Shown here: in pieces, positions 12,549-23,113 of the stretch
Numbering within the stretch: position 1 is the first letter of the stretch
Layout: each line of letters starts with the position of its first letter
Source: Adiantum capillus-veneris
Lineage: Eukaryota > Streptophyta > Polypodiopsida > Polypodiales > Pteridaceae
Length of the DNA: 64,000 bases
Direction: 5' to 3'
Assembly (NCBI GenBank): GCA_014529385.2
Contig: CM043959.1
Span: forward strand, 15,758,809-15,822,808
The notes under the pieces: model-generated
Databases searched by the model: none
The model's input: only the letters and a program-made list of their open reading frames with translations
Told to the model about the DNA's origin: nothing
Program-made: the position numbers and the translations under genes

Positions 12549-13213
12549 GATACTTCGTTCTTATTATGTTGTACAATTATGAATCAAAGACTGGGTTGTT
12601 TCTGAACTTATCTTTGCCTAGACAACTTTACCCAGTCGTCTTTTTGAACATCTTGTTCATTGGTGTGTATTTATTATAATTAAAACAGCTACACAAACAC
12701 ACACACACACACACATGGCTAGTTATAGCGTGTTGCTATTTCCTTGGTTTTATTAGCTCGGGACTGATGGCTTGGGAAACCTTTGGTGAATCTCTAGCTT
12801 GAATTCACTTGGTGATTTTCAAAAAATGTATCATGAGGCGATACCCTAATGTTACCTAGTTATCACACACACATATGGTACCGGCACTAGTAGTGGTAAT
12901 ATACTGATCCTGATGCTACTTGTGCATTGGTACTAGAATTGTTACTGATACTAGTGCTACTTGTGTATTGGTACTGGCACAATATTATATTGGACTGATA
13001 CTGGTGCTACTTATGTACTGGTACTGGTGCTACTTGTGTACTGGTACTGAGACACACTAGTACAATTGGTATTGTACTGATACTGGTACTGATACTGTTT
13101 GTGTATTGTATTCCACTGGACTGGTATTGGTGCTATTTGTGTACTAGTACTTGTATAATTTGCTGGGACTGTTATCCTAGGGTACCGTCGGTAATAAATA
13201 ACCGGCTTGAATT
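12549..13213. repeat. Flanking repeat sequence after G1, with minisatellite
   Basis: Bases up to about 12695 repeat 4550-4695. Then come a CA tract (about 12697-12715), a sequence related to 210-300, and a GGTACTGGTGCTACTTGTGT-type minisatellite (12880-13140). From about 13150 it is the second copy of the 1-kb repeat, cut by C1 at 13213. No coding sequence. Confidence 0.75.
13209..13213. repeat. C1 target-site duplication, left
   Basis: GAATT directly before the left LTR. The identical GAATT stands at 17059-17063 directly after the right LTR. Joining across it restores the sequence seen at 253-262. Confidence 0.95.
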
Positions 13214-13241
13214 TGAAGTCGCGGAGCGAAGCTTAGATCAA

Positions 13242-13306
<65 letters not shown>

Positions 13307-13463
13307 CTTACACAGTACACAGAGAATTCTTTGAAGGGTTATCACCCAAATCTTATTATTCACACAAGTATAAGTGAGTATATACAAAGAGTTAGTGATA
13401 AGCGAGCTAGGCGGGCGGGCGGCCATATCCGTATAAGAGGCCACTTGGGCTTTAATCCCAACA
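13214..13463 (-). repeat. C1 LTR (3' LTR in element sense)
   Basis: Begins TGAAGTCGCGGAGCG and ends AATCCCAACA on the plus strand. It contains a CA tract at 13244-13303 at the same internal position as the other LTR (16829-16882). The purine-rich tract that primes plus-strand synthesis lies immediately inside, at about 13464-13478 (reads AAGTGGGAGGT on the minus strand). Confidence 0.95.
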
Positions 13464-13547
13464 ACCTCCCACTTAAAGTCCAATGTGGCACTTTAAGTAA
13501 CTGTAAATCTATGAACATAAATGTACAAAGATTTACATGGCTGCCAT

Positions 13548-15172
13548 CTATCCAATGCCCAATAACTCACGACAATGCACAAAGCCCTCTCCTGGAAGTC
13601 CCTTTGTAAGTAGATCAGCAGGATTGTCCTTGGTGTGGATCTTCATCAGTTGTATCTGCTTGTCTTCAAGTACTTCCCTAATGAAGTGATATTTCCCATC
13701 AATATGCTTAGTCTTCGAATGGAACACTGGATTCTTTGCCAATGTATAGCACTTTGACTATCACAATATAACTCTGCCATATCTACTTTGATTCCCAAGT
13801 CTGCTACCAATCTACCAAGCCAAATAGCTTCTTTGCATGCCTCATTTGCTGCAACATACTCAGCTTCTGTAGTAGACTACATAATACAATCTTGTAATCG
13901 AGATCGCCATGATATGGCACCTCCAGCCAATGTAAGACATAGCATGATGTAGATCTCCTCTTATCCAAGTCTCCTCCATAATCTGAGTCAGTGTATCCTC
14001 TGACACTCAAATCCTGACTACCATAGCATATGCGCATACTCTTTGTATGTTTTAAGTATCTCATGATACCTTTCACTGCCTCCCAATGTTTCTTGCCAGG
14101 ATTTGACATATATCTGTTAACCACTCCCACTGCAAATGCAATATCCGGACGTGTAGCAATCATTGCATACATCAAACTCCCACATGCAGACGCATACGGC
14201 ACCGTATCCATTTCAACCTTCCACCTCAGACTGTGGGCAATCTTGGTTGCTTAGTTTCACATATGACGGCAATGGTGTCATCGATGCCTTTCTTCTGTCC
14301 ATATGGAAACGTTGCAACACCTTGTCAATATACTCTTCCTCAGAAGTAAAGCATCTTCTTTGACCTATCTCGCTCGATACGCATACCCAATATATTTCTT
14401 GCCTCACCCATGTCTTTCGTGTCAAAAACTTTGCCATGTTTTATTTAAGAGCTGAAATTTCTGCCATTTGTCTACCAACAAGCAACATGTCATCCACATA
14501 CAAGATGAGGATTATCAAGCTACCATCCTTACCTTGTCGAGTATACAGGCAATGATCTGTCTCACTTCTCTTGTATCCTTGAGAAAGCATAAATTGGTGA
14601 AACTTGCCATAGAGACTCTTTCTCAAATGACATACCAATTTCTCTTTGCCTTTCTCAACATACCCTTATGGCTGCTGCATATAAACCTCCTCATGCAAGC
14701 CTCCATGAAGAAATGTCGTTTTCACATCCATTTGATGTAAATGTAGACCATGTTTGGCAACCAAAGCAAGTACACTTCTCAATGTTGTCATCTTGACAAC
14801 TGGTGAAAAGACTTTATCAAAATCTATTCCGTGTTCTTGCTTAAAACCCTTAGTAACCAACCGTGCTTTGTATTTTGGTTGTCCATCATGAGGAGTAAGC
14901 TTATACCTGTAAACCCACTTACAAGGTAGAGCTTTCTTTCCCTCTGGCAATTAAACCAAATCCCACGTTTGATTCTTATGCAGAGCCGTCATCTCTGATT
15001 GCATGGCCAACTGCCATTTTTTCGAGTCAACCACTTGTAATGCCTCCTTGTAACAAGATGGTTCTCCGCAATCCGTGAGCATGACATAATTTAGAGGTGG
15101 CACATAACAATCAGGTGGTTTGGAGACACACTCAGAACGTCTCACCACAATTGATTCTGCCTCTCTAGCCAC
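13548..15172 (-). pseudogene. C1 pol: reverse transcriptase and RNase H, broken
   Basis: Read on the minus strand. A pre-RT segment with a WQLAMQSEM block (15172-14951) is followed by RT N-terminal half with [16 protein letters not shown] and DVKTTFLHG (14950-14666), then the catalytic YVDDMLLVG (14638-14441). RNase H shows PDIAFAVGVVNRYM, ADSD-like TDSDYGGD (14211-13804) and a C-terminal HIDGKYHFIRE segment (13742-13548). Frames change at each listed break and stops occur, for example directly before LPEGKKALP at about 14951. Family role is reverse transcription of the element RNA; not functional here. Confidence 0.9.
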
Positions 15173-15500
15173 TATAGGCTATTCCTGAGCCTGACCATGC
15201 TGTCTTGATGTGCTAGCACTAGGTCCATCTTCCCTGAAGACAACTCTTCTTATCTCCTCTAGCTTCTCTAGCTTAGCGTGAAACTTGGCTTCATTGAAAT
15301 TTACATCATTGCTACAAATAACTTTTCTGGACTCGGGATTTCAAAGCCGGTAACCCATCTTACCCAATTCTCCGTAGCCAAGAAATATACACTTCCTGCT
15401 CTTTATTCTAACTTATTCCTCAAATCCTTAGAAATATGGCTATAAGCTTCACAACCAAAGACTGTGAGTAGCTTTTGCCATACGCCATACGTTGTAGTCT
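15173..15500 (-). pseudogene. C1 remnant of the post-integrase segment
   Basis: On the minus strand the fragments VFGCEAYSHISKDLRNK, RKCIFLGYGE and DVNFNEAKF are readable with intervening stops. These are the typical block between integrase core and RT in copia pol. Upstream of it, the sequence changes abruptly to gag near 15490, marking the deletion point. Confidence 0.75.
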
Positions 15501-15506
15501 CTTCTG

Positions 15507-15741
15507 CTAGTTGAAGTAAACATTTTCTGCTAGTGTCAACATGATTGTGGAACAAGCTAACTCGTCAAGCTCTTCCCACTCATTTTCAGCCATACCTTCT
15601 GGTCTCTCCCCTTTGAGCTTTAGTGGCTTCACTTTGTTTTTTCTGCACCAAAACCTGCCAAATCTGCTTCCTCTAGAATGGAAAGTTTGTGCCATCCAGC
15701 TTCTTTATGTTGTAAAGAGTCTCACTTTGAGAAGATGCCAT
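15507..15741 (-). pseudogene. C1 gag N-terminal fragment
   Basis: An ATG at 15741 opens MASSQSETLYNIKKLDGTNF, typical of copia gag starts. A TAG follows where a Trp is expected after PF. A frameshift then leads into a block with GERPEG, EWEELDELA and TIMLTLAENVYFN. The rest of gag, including a zinc knuckle, is absent because of the internal deletion. Confidence 0.8.
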
Positions 15742-16788
15742 GTTTGCCAAACTGTTACTCCTGGGAAAAATCTCGCAGAGTTTCCCCTATAAACTGGCCT
15801 CTGTACACAATAAACAAGCTGTAAACAACAAGCTGAACACCTCTCCTCAAGAACTGTCAGTATTTTGAAAATTTTTGACAGAGTCTCCCCTGTAAACTGA
15901 GCTCTGGAAACCAAAAGATAGCTCAAAAACAACCATAAATAGCTGACTAGTGACAAATCTAAAAATCTTTGTAATATACTATCCTGTAAGCATACACTGT
16001 CTTAGCGATCATAGAACCTGTATCTGTCTCAAGACTGAACCCTGAACAATGCCTCAACGGCCTGACGCATAAGATGCAATCCAATGTCTACACAAAGTCA
16101 TACATCCTATGGGATAAAAGTCGTCGAAGAGGATGCGTGTAGAGGGGAACTCCAGCAACCTAATCCACCTCACACTGGGTAACCCAGCCCCTAGTGCTTG
16201 GCTTCAAAAAACCTCACACACGACCCTCTCAGATGGCTCAGGAAACTGCCCAGAACTAGCATACATCCTACAATAGACAAATCACTGTCCTATGACCGCT
16301 GCAGCGGTCTGTCTGCTAGCGTGACTCACAACTAGCAGACCCACAATCACAGTACATCAATCTGCAATACATGCCAGTGGTGCCAAGCCGTTGTATGGCC
16401 ACACCTCCCCTGGAACCTGGCAAGCACAAGAAGTAGCAATGCAGACTGCAATATATATATCTGATGATATATATGTGTACCTGGTCTATAGATGATGCTT
16501 TGAAGACTAATGAGTGATGTATGTCGATGCCGATATTGATGCTGACCACCTCCTGCTTGCCAATCTACACAAGACGGGTTTCTTTGTGGCTGAAACCTAT
16601 CTTTTGATGTAGTGCTCAGAACAAAATTCTGAGGGCATAAACAACTTCGAAAGAGGGGTAAAACCCCAGGTCGCCAGGTCGCCTGTTGGAAATACTCCCG
16701 GAACGCCAAGTGTGAATTTCCAAGCTTCGGATCCAGAATCTGCCTGAAAAGTGTGCGCGCGCGATTACGCGAAAACGCACTGAGCCTT
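15742..16788 (-). other. C1 5' leader
   Basis: About 1 kb between the primer-binding site and the gag ATG. No coding support. It is longer than most copia leaders, so it may hold packaging signals or inserted sequence; I saw no internal boundary. Confidence 0.55.
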
Positions 16789-16800
16789 GCTCTGATCCCA
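16789..16800 (-). promoter_or_regulatory. C1 primer-binding site (tRNA-iMet type)
   Basis: Minus strand reads TGGGATCAGAGC two bases inside the 5' LTR. It differs by one base from the initiator-tRNA complement TGGTATCAGAGC. This fixes the element orientation as minus. Confidence 0.9.
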
Positions 16801-16802
16801 AT

Positions 16803-16827
16803 TGAAGTCGCGGAGCGGAGCTTAGAT

Positions 16828-16884
<57 letters not shown>

Positions 16885-17058
16885 GATACACAAACAGAGA
16901 GCTTACATAGTACGTAGAGAATTCTTTGAAGGGTTATCACCCAAATCTTATTATTCACACAAGTATAAGTGAGTACATACAAAGAGTTAGTGATAAGCGA
17001 GCTAGGCGGCCGGCTAGCCATATCCGTATAAGAGGCCACTTGGGCTTTAATCCCAACA
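16803..17058 (-). repeat. C1 LTR (5' LTR in element sense)
   Basis: Begins TGAAGTCGCGGAGCG and ends AATCCCAACA on the plus strand, followed by the GAATT target duplication. It holds a CA microsatellite at 16829-16882. Confidence 0.95.
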
Positions 17059-17210
17059 GAATTCACTAGGGTATTGTTTAGGTGGTACCTTAATGGTACC
17101 TAACCCTTGGTTAATAAACGAGTTATGGGTGAGCTACTCAGCTCTGTAAATGATGTCTTCTTTTGCTTTATAACGTGGTGGCTCCCTCCTGGCGGGTCTG
17201 CGATTCAGTG

Positions 17211-17300
<90 letters not shown>

Positions 17301-17302
17301 TC

Positions 17303-17347
<45 letters not shown>

Positions 17348-18157
17348 TACAAAGCGGCGCTGCTGCACCATTTCCCTCTTAAAGGCAGGCCCGCAATACG
17401 GCTATAAAGGAAGGTGGCTACTTGCTCTGAACCGTATAAAAAGGTGAGCTTTACATGCTCACTTAGCATTGGTGTTGTGTGTGAGTACTTGTGAGTAGTT
17501 GTCTATACATTAGGATTGTGAGGGATTTTCCTACAAAGGGATAATGTTAAGTGTTGGATCTATGGCAAAGGGCATGGATAAGAAGGCTATTGTGGAGCTT
17601 GCGGCTCCAACTTAATCTCAAGTGACTTGTGGTTTTGAAATGGAGCTGCTATCCGAACTGTTTGATGGGTTGTGATTCGCTTGTTGGTATGGTAATATTC
17701 CTCGTGCTGTTGTATATATGGATCCTGGGCAATATTGCTTAAATGGGCCGAATGATGTTTGATGTGAACAAGGTTCTCTGAATATATATTATGGTTTTTT
17801 ACTATTTGTCTTTGAAAGCAATCTAGTTGGGTGACATCTATAACACGTGGGATACCCATGCATCACCTGCATACGATGCCAATATTAACTATATGTTATG
17901 TTGTTTCCATGGGTGCACGTGAGGGTTACCTTTTCAATTATGGTTTTCAAGGTTCCTTGGAGCGAAGATGGTGGACTAATACATCTTCAGGCTCTTACTC
18001 TATTATACTTATGTATAAGTCCGTTCTGTACCATGAATGGGAATTATACCACCTTTTCACTGACATAGTTTCTAGTGTCTTTTGTGATTTGAAAGAATTC
18101 TTTGGTGTTTCTGTTATATTGTTATTGGAACACACACACACACATAATTGCTAAGTA
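17059..18157. repeat. Dispersed 1-kb repeat, second copy (right part)
   Basis: Continues the repeat started at 13150 after C1 and aligns with 253-1230 to about 18127. It contains CT (17215-17262), TA (17262-17298) and CT (17305-17344) tracts. Frames in this segment are products of the microsatellites. It then runs through a short CA tract to the sL1 insertion. Confidence 0.85.
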
Positions 18158-18162
18158 GCATG

Positions 18163-19327
18163 TGTAACATTTAATGGCCTAGTAACTTGTGTGTAGCGGA
18201 AAATAGCATAAACATAGTGAGCATTTCATTAGAATAGATTCCTAATGAGCATAGCAAGAGTGCTTGGATGGAGAGAGCAACAAAAAGCATAACACCTAGT
18301 TAGATAGGCATGAACAATAATACTTCAAAAGAGAGAGAAATTAAGCTATTGACAACAGTTGAGGACCTGATTTGCATGGAGCCGGTCCCCCCTCCAAAAG
18401 GCTTTGTATTATAGGTTTCCCCCATCAAGGGAGACATTTACAATACAATTCTTTGTGTTCCTTCAATAACTAGCTAGTGAAATGAAGATGGAAGTTTCAA
18501 GCACTAAGCAAACACTTATAAAACACAACATCAACTCCCTCATGGTCTCAAACCCAAGACCTCACACACCTTCGAAGATGGTGAGAGCTAGCGGGGTATG
18601 AGAGTAGATTGAGAGGAAGAAGGAGTAGACTTACGAGAAAGATGTATATAATCACTCATAAAATCTTAGCACAGCTTAGTAATTAGCATGGTAGAGGACA
18701 TGAGCATGCATTGAAGCTTGGCTCTTGGTTGGATTTGCATCACAAAGCCAAGAGTTGTTGGTGTAGGCCTCCCTAGATGATGAGCTTTCCATTAAATCTT
18801 GAGAAGGAGAGAGAGAGAGTCTTCTTGCTCCACACATGAGATTGTGTGAGATAATGCTTTGCCAAAATCAGCCCCCTCTCTCTCTTGGTCGACCCCTCTT
18901 GCAAATTACTCTTGCTGGCACCCCATTGGACCCTGCAAAGCTTAGCCAATCATAATTGAGAAACATAAGTGATAGCCTTGTGACATGTGTCCCCCTTTCC
19001 CCTTTCGTGAGAGCTTTGGGTAGTTAAATAATGCAACTAAACTCTCACTGGACCCCTTTGCCTTTTGGCCAATAGAAATCAAGCAAGCCATTAGGCTCCT
19101 AAATGCTCATTGGATCCCTAGGGAGACTGTCCAATAATCTTCTAGAGAGCTTAATTCTTATTGGTTCTCTTATCAAGTGTTTTTAAATGAATTAAACTAG
19201 ATTTATTCTAGCCTTATTCTCATTGGTCCACCTCTATGGCCATCCAATAGGATTTGAGAGCACCTTGTGGGCAATTGGCCTAGGGAGTTGACATGTGTCC
19301 ACTATGCCCTTTGTGTAAAGGGGCTTG

Positions 19328-19380
<53 letters not shown>

Positions 19381-19732
19381 CTCTCTCATCCCCTACTAAA
19401 AGGGCTCGCTCCCTCCTATGTAAGAGCTTGCAAAGACTTTTGTGTACACTCAAAGCATCCAATTTTCCCTAGGGTTGGACCATTGGATATAACCTTTGAA
19501 TTTTGGAACCTTAGCATTTTGGAAGTCTTAATGGGCTGAACCTTAGGATCTTTGAAGCCCAATGTTGCACATTGCTCTTTTGCAGATGGCCCCCCCTTTG
19601 GATCCCTACTGTGGCCGGTCTGCCAGCGTAACCAATATTCTAGCTTTTCCCCCCCTAGTACTTCCCCATATCAAATGATCAGTTTAACATGAGAAAATCA
19701 TTTAGGAGAATTAGATATTAGTTATTATGACA
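18163..19732 (-). mobile_element. sL1: solo LTR of the G1 family
   Basis: Exact 5-bp duplications GCATG flank it (18158-18162 and 19733-19737). Ends are TGTAAC...TTATGACA on the plus strand; the minus strand starts TGTCATAATA like the G1 LTR start TGTCATAAAATC and shares internal blocks with it. No internal element sequence remains, as expected after recombination between two LTRs. A GT tract at 19331-19378 has no equivalent at that position in the G1 LTR, so it expanded independently. Confidence 0.93.
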
Positions 19733-19737
19733 GCATG

Positions 19738-20748
<1,011 letters not shown>

Positions 20749-20944
20749 TACGAGCACATAAATTGACTGGGCAGCGCCACCATAAAGGGGTTATAAAGCG
20801 TCTTGAAAGATGCGTCACTTATTACTGTACAACATTGAGCTCTTTGCCTTCTAATTTTGTAGTCGCATGTGCGTGCCGTTTGGATCCCAATTGTAGGTCG
20901 TACTGTCGGCATCCAAGGTCACAGTACAGTGGCTCTCGGCCATG

Positions 20945-20946
<2 letters not shown>

Positions 20947-21004
<58 letters not shown>

Positions 21005-21020
21005 TAGATAGATAGATAGA
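20947..21020. repeat. (GA)n followed by (GATA)n at the LINE-1c 3' end
   Basis: GA tract to about 21000, then about five GATA-type units to 21020, directly abutting the 3' end of the minus-strand LINE fragment. The same GA then GATA order abuts the 3' end of LINE-2c at 23002-23082. Confidence 0.95.
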
Positions 21021-21709
21021 TTTTATTATCGTCCTCGGAGGTCAAATATGACCTATGGGACCAAAGTTACATGTGATGTAGTATGTGTATGGCTAATGAG
21101 TGATTCGCGATGCTCCAAAATTGTAGTGATGAGAGTCGCAATGGAGAGCCCACACTTTGGCTGGGAGAGGAAAGTGTGTAGGTCTAAGTTATGGCTGAAA
21201 ATGTGAGAGAAGCAAGTTCGGATGTGATCAAAAGCTGAGCACTCTAGTAGTGTGTGGTACTCAGACTCTCGAACTTGCAGTGAGCATAATGTGCACAATC
21301 GATTTGACTCTTCTCCATTGCCCCAACGCCCTATCTCGCATCGAAGGAAATGGGAGCTAAGCCGAATTGCTGCGATAGTGCGTATCGCGGACAAGGGAAT
21401 AGGCTCAAGCATGTAAGTGTGAGTACGGTTTCCTCTCTCAGCGAAGAACATGGTTTTGTAGTTGGGGGCAATATAGGTGGTGTAATGTATGAAGCGTGAC
21501 CCACCGGATTTCTCCCAAGCCGTAATACATTGGCGTTGTAGAAAAGCTTCATTCACTTGAGAGTCAATTGAAGCATCATGTAGCAAGTGTAATGCATCCC
21601 ATCTCCCAAACCACTTCTTTATGTCTTGCATCCATCCCGTGCTCAAGATCTTGCTTTTATGCGTCTTTTGAACTTTTTTGCTTGCTTCCCATGCAATTGT
21701 AGGAAGTCG

Positions 21710-21710
<1 letters not shown>
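21021..21710 (-). mobile_element. LINE-1c: 5'-truncated LINE copy
   Basis: Matches 23083-23778 of LINE-2c with only a few substitutions and one 4-bp indel. The element is cut at its 5' side at GTCGATGTG, where a TG tract and then a GA tract begin (21711-21772). 5' truncation is usual for LINE insertion by target-primed reverse transcription. Confidence 0.92.
21053..21646 (-). pseudogene. LINE-1c: C-terminal part of ORF2
   Basis: About 197 codons open without a stop. The protein carries a Cys/His-rich C-terminal motif, CTLCSLQVRESEYHTLLEC, the kind of nucleic-acid-binding knuckle found at the end of LINE ORF2. Endonuclease and RT are absent through truncation. This copy keeps one continuous frame across a site where LINE-2c has a 4-bp insertion. 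Confidence 0.85.

Positions 21711-21772
<62 letters not shown>
21711..21772. repeat. (TG)n(AG)n microsatellite
   Basis: TG tract then AG tract directly at the 5' break of LINE-1c. Confidence 0.95.
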
Positions 21773-21776
<4 letters not shown>

Positions 21777-21975
21777 CTTGAGCACTAGACCTCTCCTGAC
21801 CTCAAGCATTGGACCTCTCTTGACCCAATGGACTCTTCCACACATCGTCTGTTAGAGAAGGCTGCAAAAACTGAGGGTCAAAGTCGCAAAGATCGAACGA
21901 GAGAGAAATGTCAGATGTGTGCGCGCCCTCTGGCTCTCAATTTTAGGTCATCATCCAAGGTCGTAGGCTATATCG

Positions 21976-21977
<2 letters not shown>

Positions 21978-22063
<86 letters not shown>
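21978..22063. repeat. (GA)n microsatellite, about 43 units
   Basis: Pure GA tract; flanking sequence is not obviously related to the other tracts. Confidence 0.97.
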
Positions 22064-22067
<4 letters not shown>

Positions 22068-22770
22068 CCTTTCCTCGCATTAACCTTTAGTCCTTGAGCT
22101 CTCTGTCTATAAGGGATAGTGTTTTCCTATCCCGGTGCTCACCTTGCTCTTAGCTTTGCAAAAGCTTGAGAAATGGGAGTGATGACAAGAGAATAGATCC
22201 CTAGCTGGGGATTATTGATATTTTGCTTGATAAACCTGATCTAGTACATAGTAGAATCCATCAATGGTTAAACATGTCTCTGCAAAAGGGGGAGCTGGAA
22301 ACATTCTTCCCATGTTTACAGCCAAAAAAGTATCCTCAAAATTTATTAGCATCTAGCATCAAGCTTAGTGGAAGTATAGCTCAAGACATGGCTAAAAAAT
22401 GAAAATATTTTCACTCCCTTACCAGGTCCAACATCAACCAAAAGAGGAAATTAGTGTGTATTGTACTTTGCACTTTCATGTGTTTGATCAAGCATAATAA
22501 CAGAAAATACGCATAGTAGACGTTTGTGTTGCTATTGCACTGCGGCATGGTAGAGCTCCACCAAAAATCGGGTAGTATAACTAATTCTGTGAGGCCTTCC
22601 CTTTGGATCCAGTGAAAACAACATAGAGCTTCCTTCCACACCATGCCCATGTTGGACTTATCTTGAGACGACATTTCGGATAGGAAGCTCATGTAGCATG
22701 GTATTGCCTCAAGTCCTCAACCCGAGTAAGATAGGCGATATGCCTATTTTGCATGGGGTGATGGTCAATG
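22064..22770. other. Intergenic, one unrecognised short frame
   Basis: A minus-strand frame at 22411-22692 (93 codons) has no recognised domain and no supporting context. I see nothing else. Confidence 0.4.
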
Positions 22771-22799
22771 CAAGGAGGAATTTTGGCCCCTCTCCCCCG

Positions 22800-22862
22800 G
22801 CCACATGTGAGTAGCTCTTGAGTCTGACAAGTGTTCCCAATAGCAAGTGATCACACAAGAAC

Positions 22863-22926
<64 letters not shown>

Positions 22927-22999
22927 CCACATGTCAGTAGCTCTTGAGTCCAATGAGTGTCCCCTATTCCGGCGGCCACACAAGAACAGGAAGGAAGGA

Positions 23000-23073
<74 letters not shown>
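22800..23073. repeat. Imperfect tandem duplication ending in (GA)n
   Basis: Two units, 22800-22925 and 22926-23073. Each starts GGCCACATGT, contains AGTAGCTCTTGAGTC and ACACAAGAACAGG, and ends in a long GA tract (22865-22925 and 23002-23073). The second unit also has three AAGG units before its GA tract. The second GA tract leads into the 3' end of LINE-2c. Confidence 0.85.
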
Positions 23074-23077
<4 letters not shown>

Positions 23078-23113
23078 TAGATTTTATTATCGTCCTCGGA
23101 GGTCAAATATGAC

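Larger units (their letters stand above)
13214..17058 (-). mobile_element. C1: Ty1/copia LTR retrotransposon, internally deleted
   Basis: A complete insertion by its ends: two LTRs of 250 and 256 bp, TG...CA termini and 5-bp duplications of GAATT. Coding sense is minus: gag start near 15741, then RT and RNase H down to 13548. Most of gag, the protease and the integrase core are missing; gag N-terminal sequence runs into the segment that normally follows integrase, near 15490. Remaining frames have several stops. The LTRs are very similar, which suggests a fairly recent insertion. Confidence 0.95.

Noticed and set aside
22411-22692. 93-codon minus-strand frame as a gene
   Set aside because: No family motif, no conserved partner and located between microsatellites.
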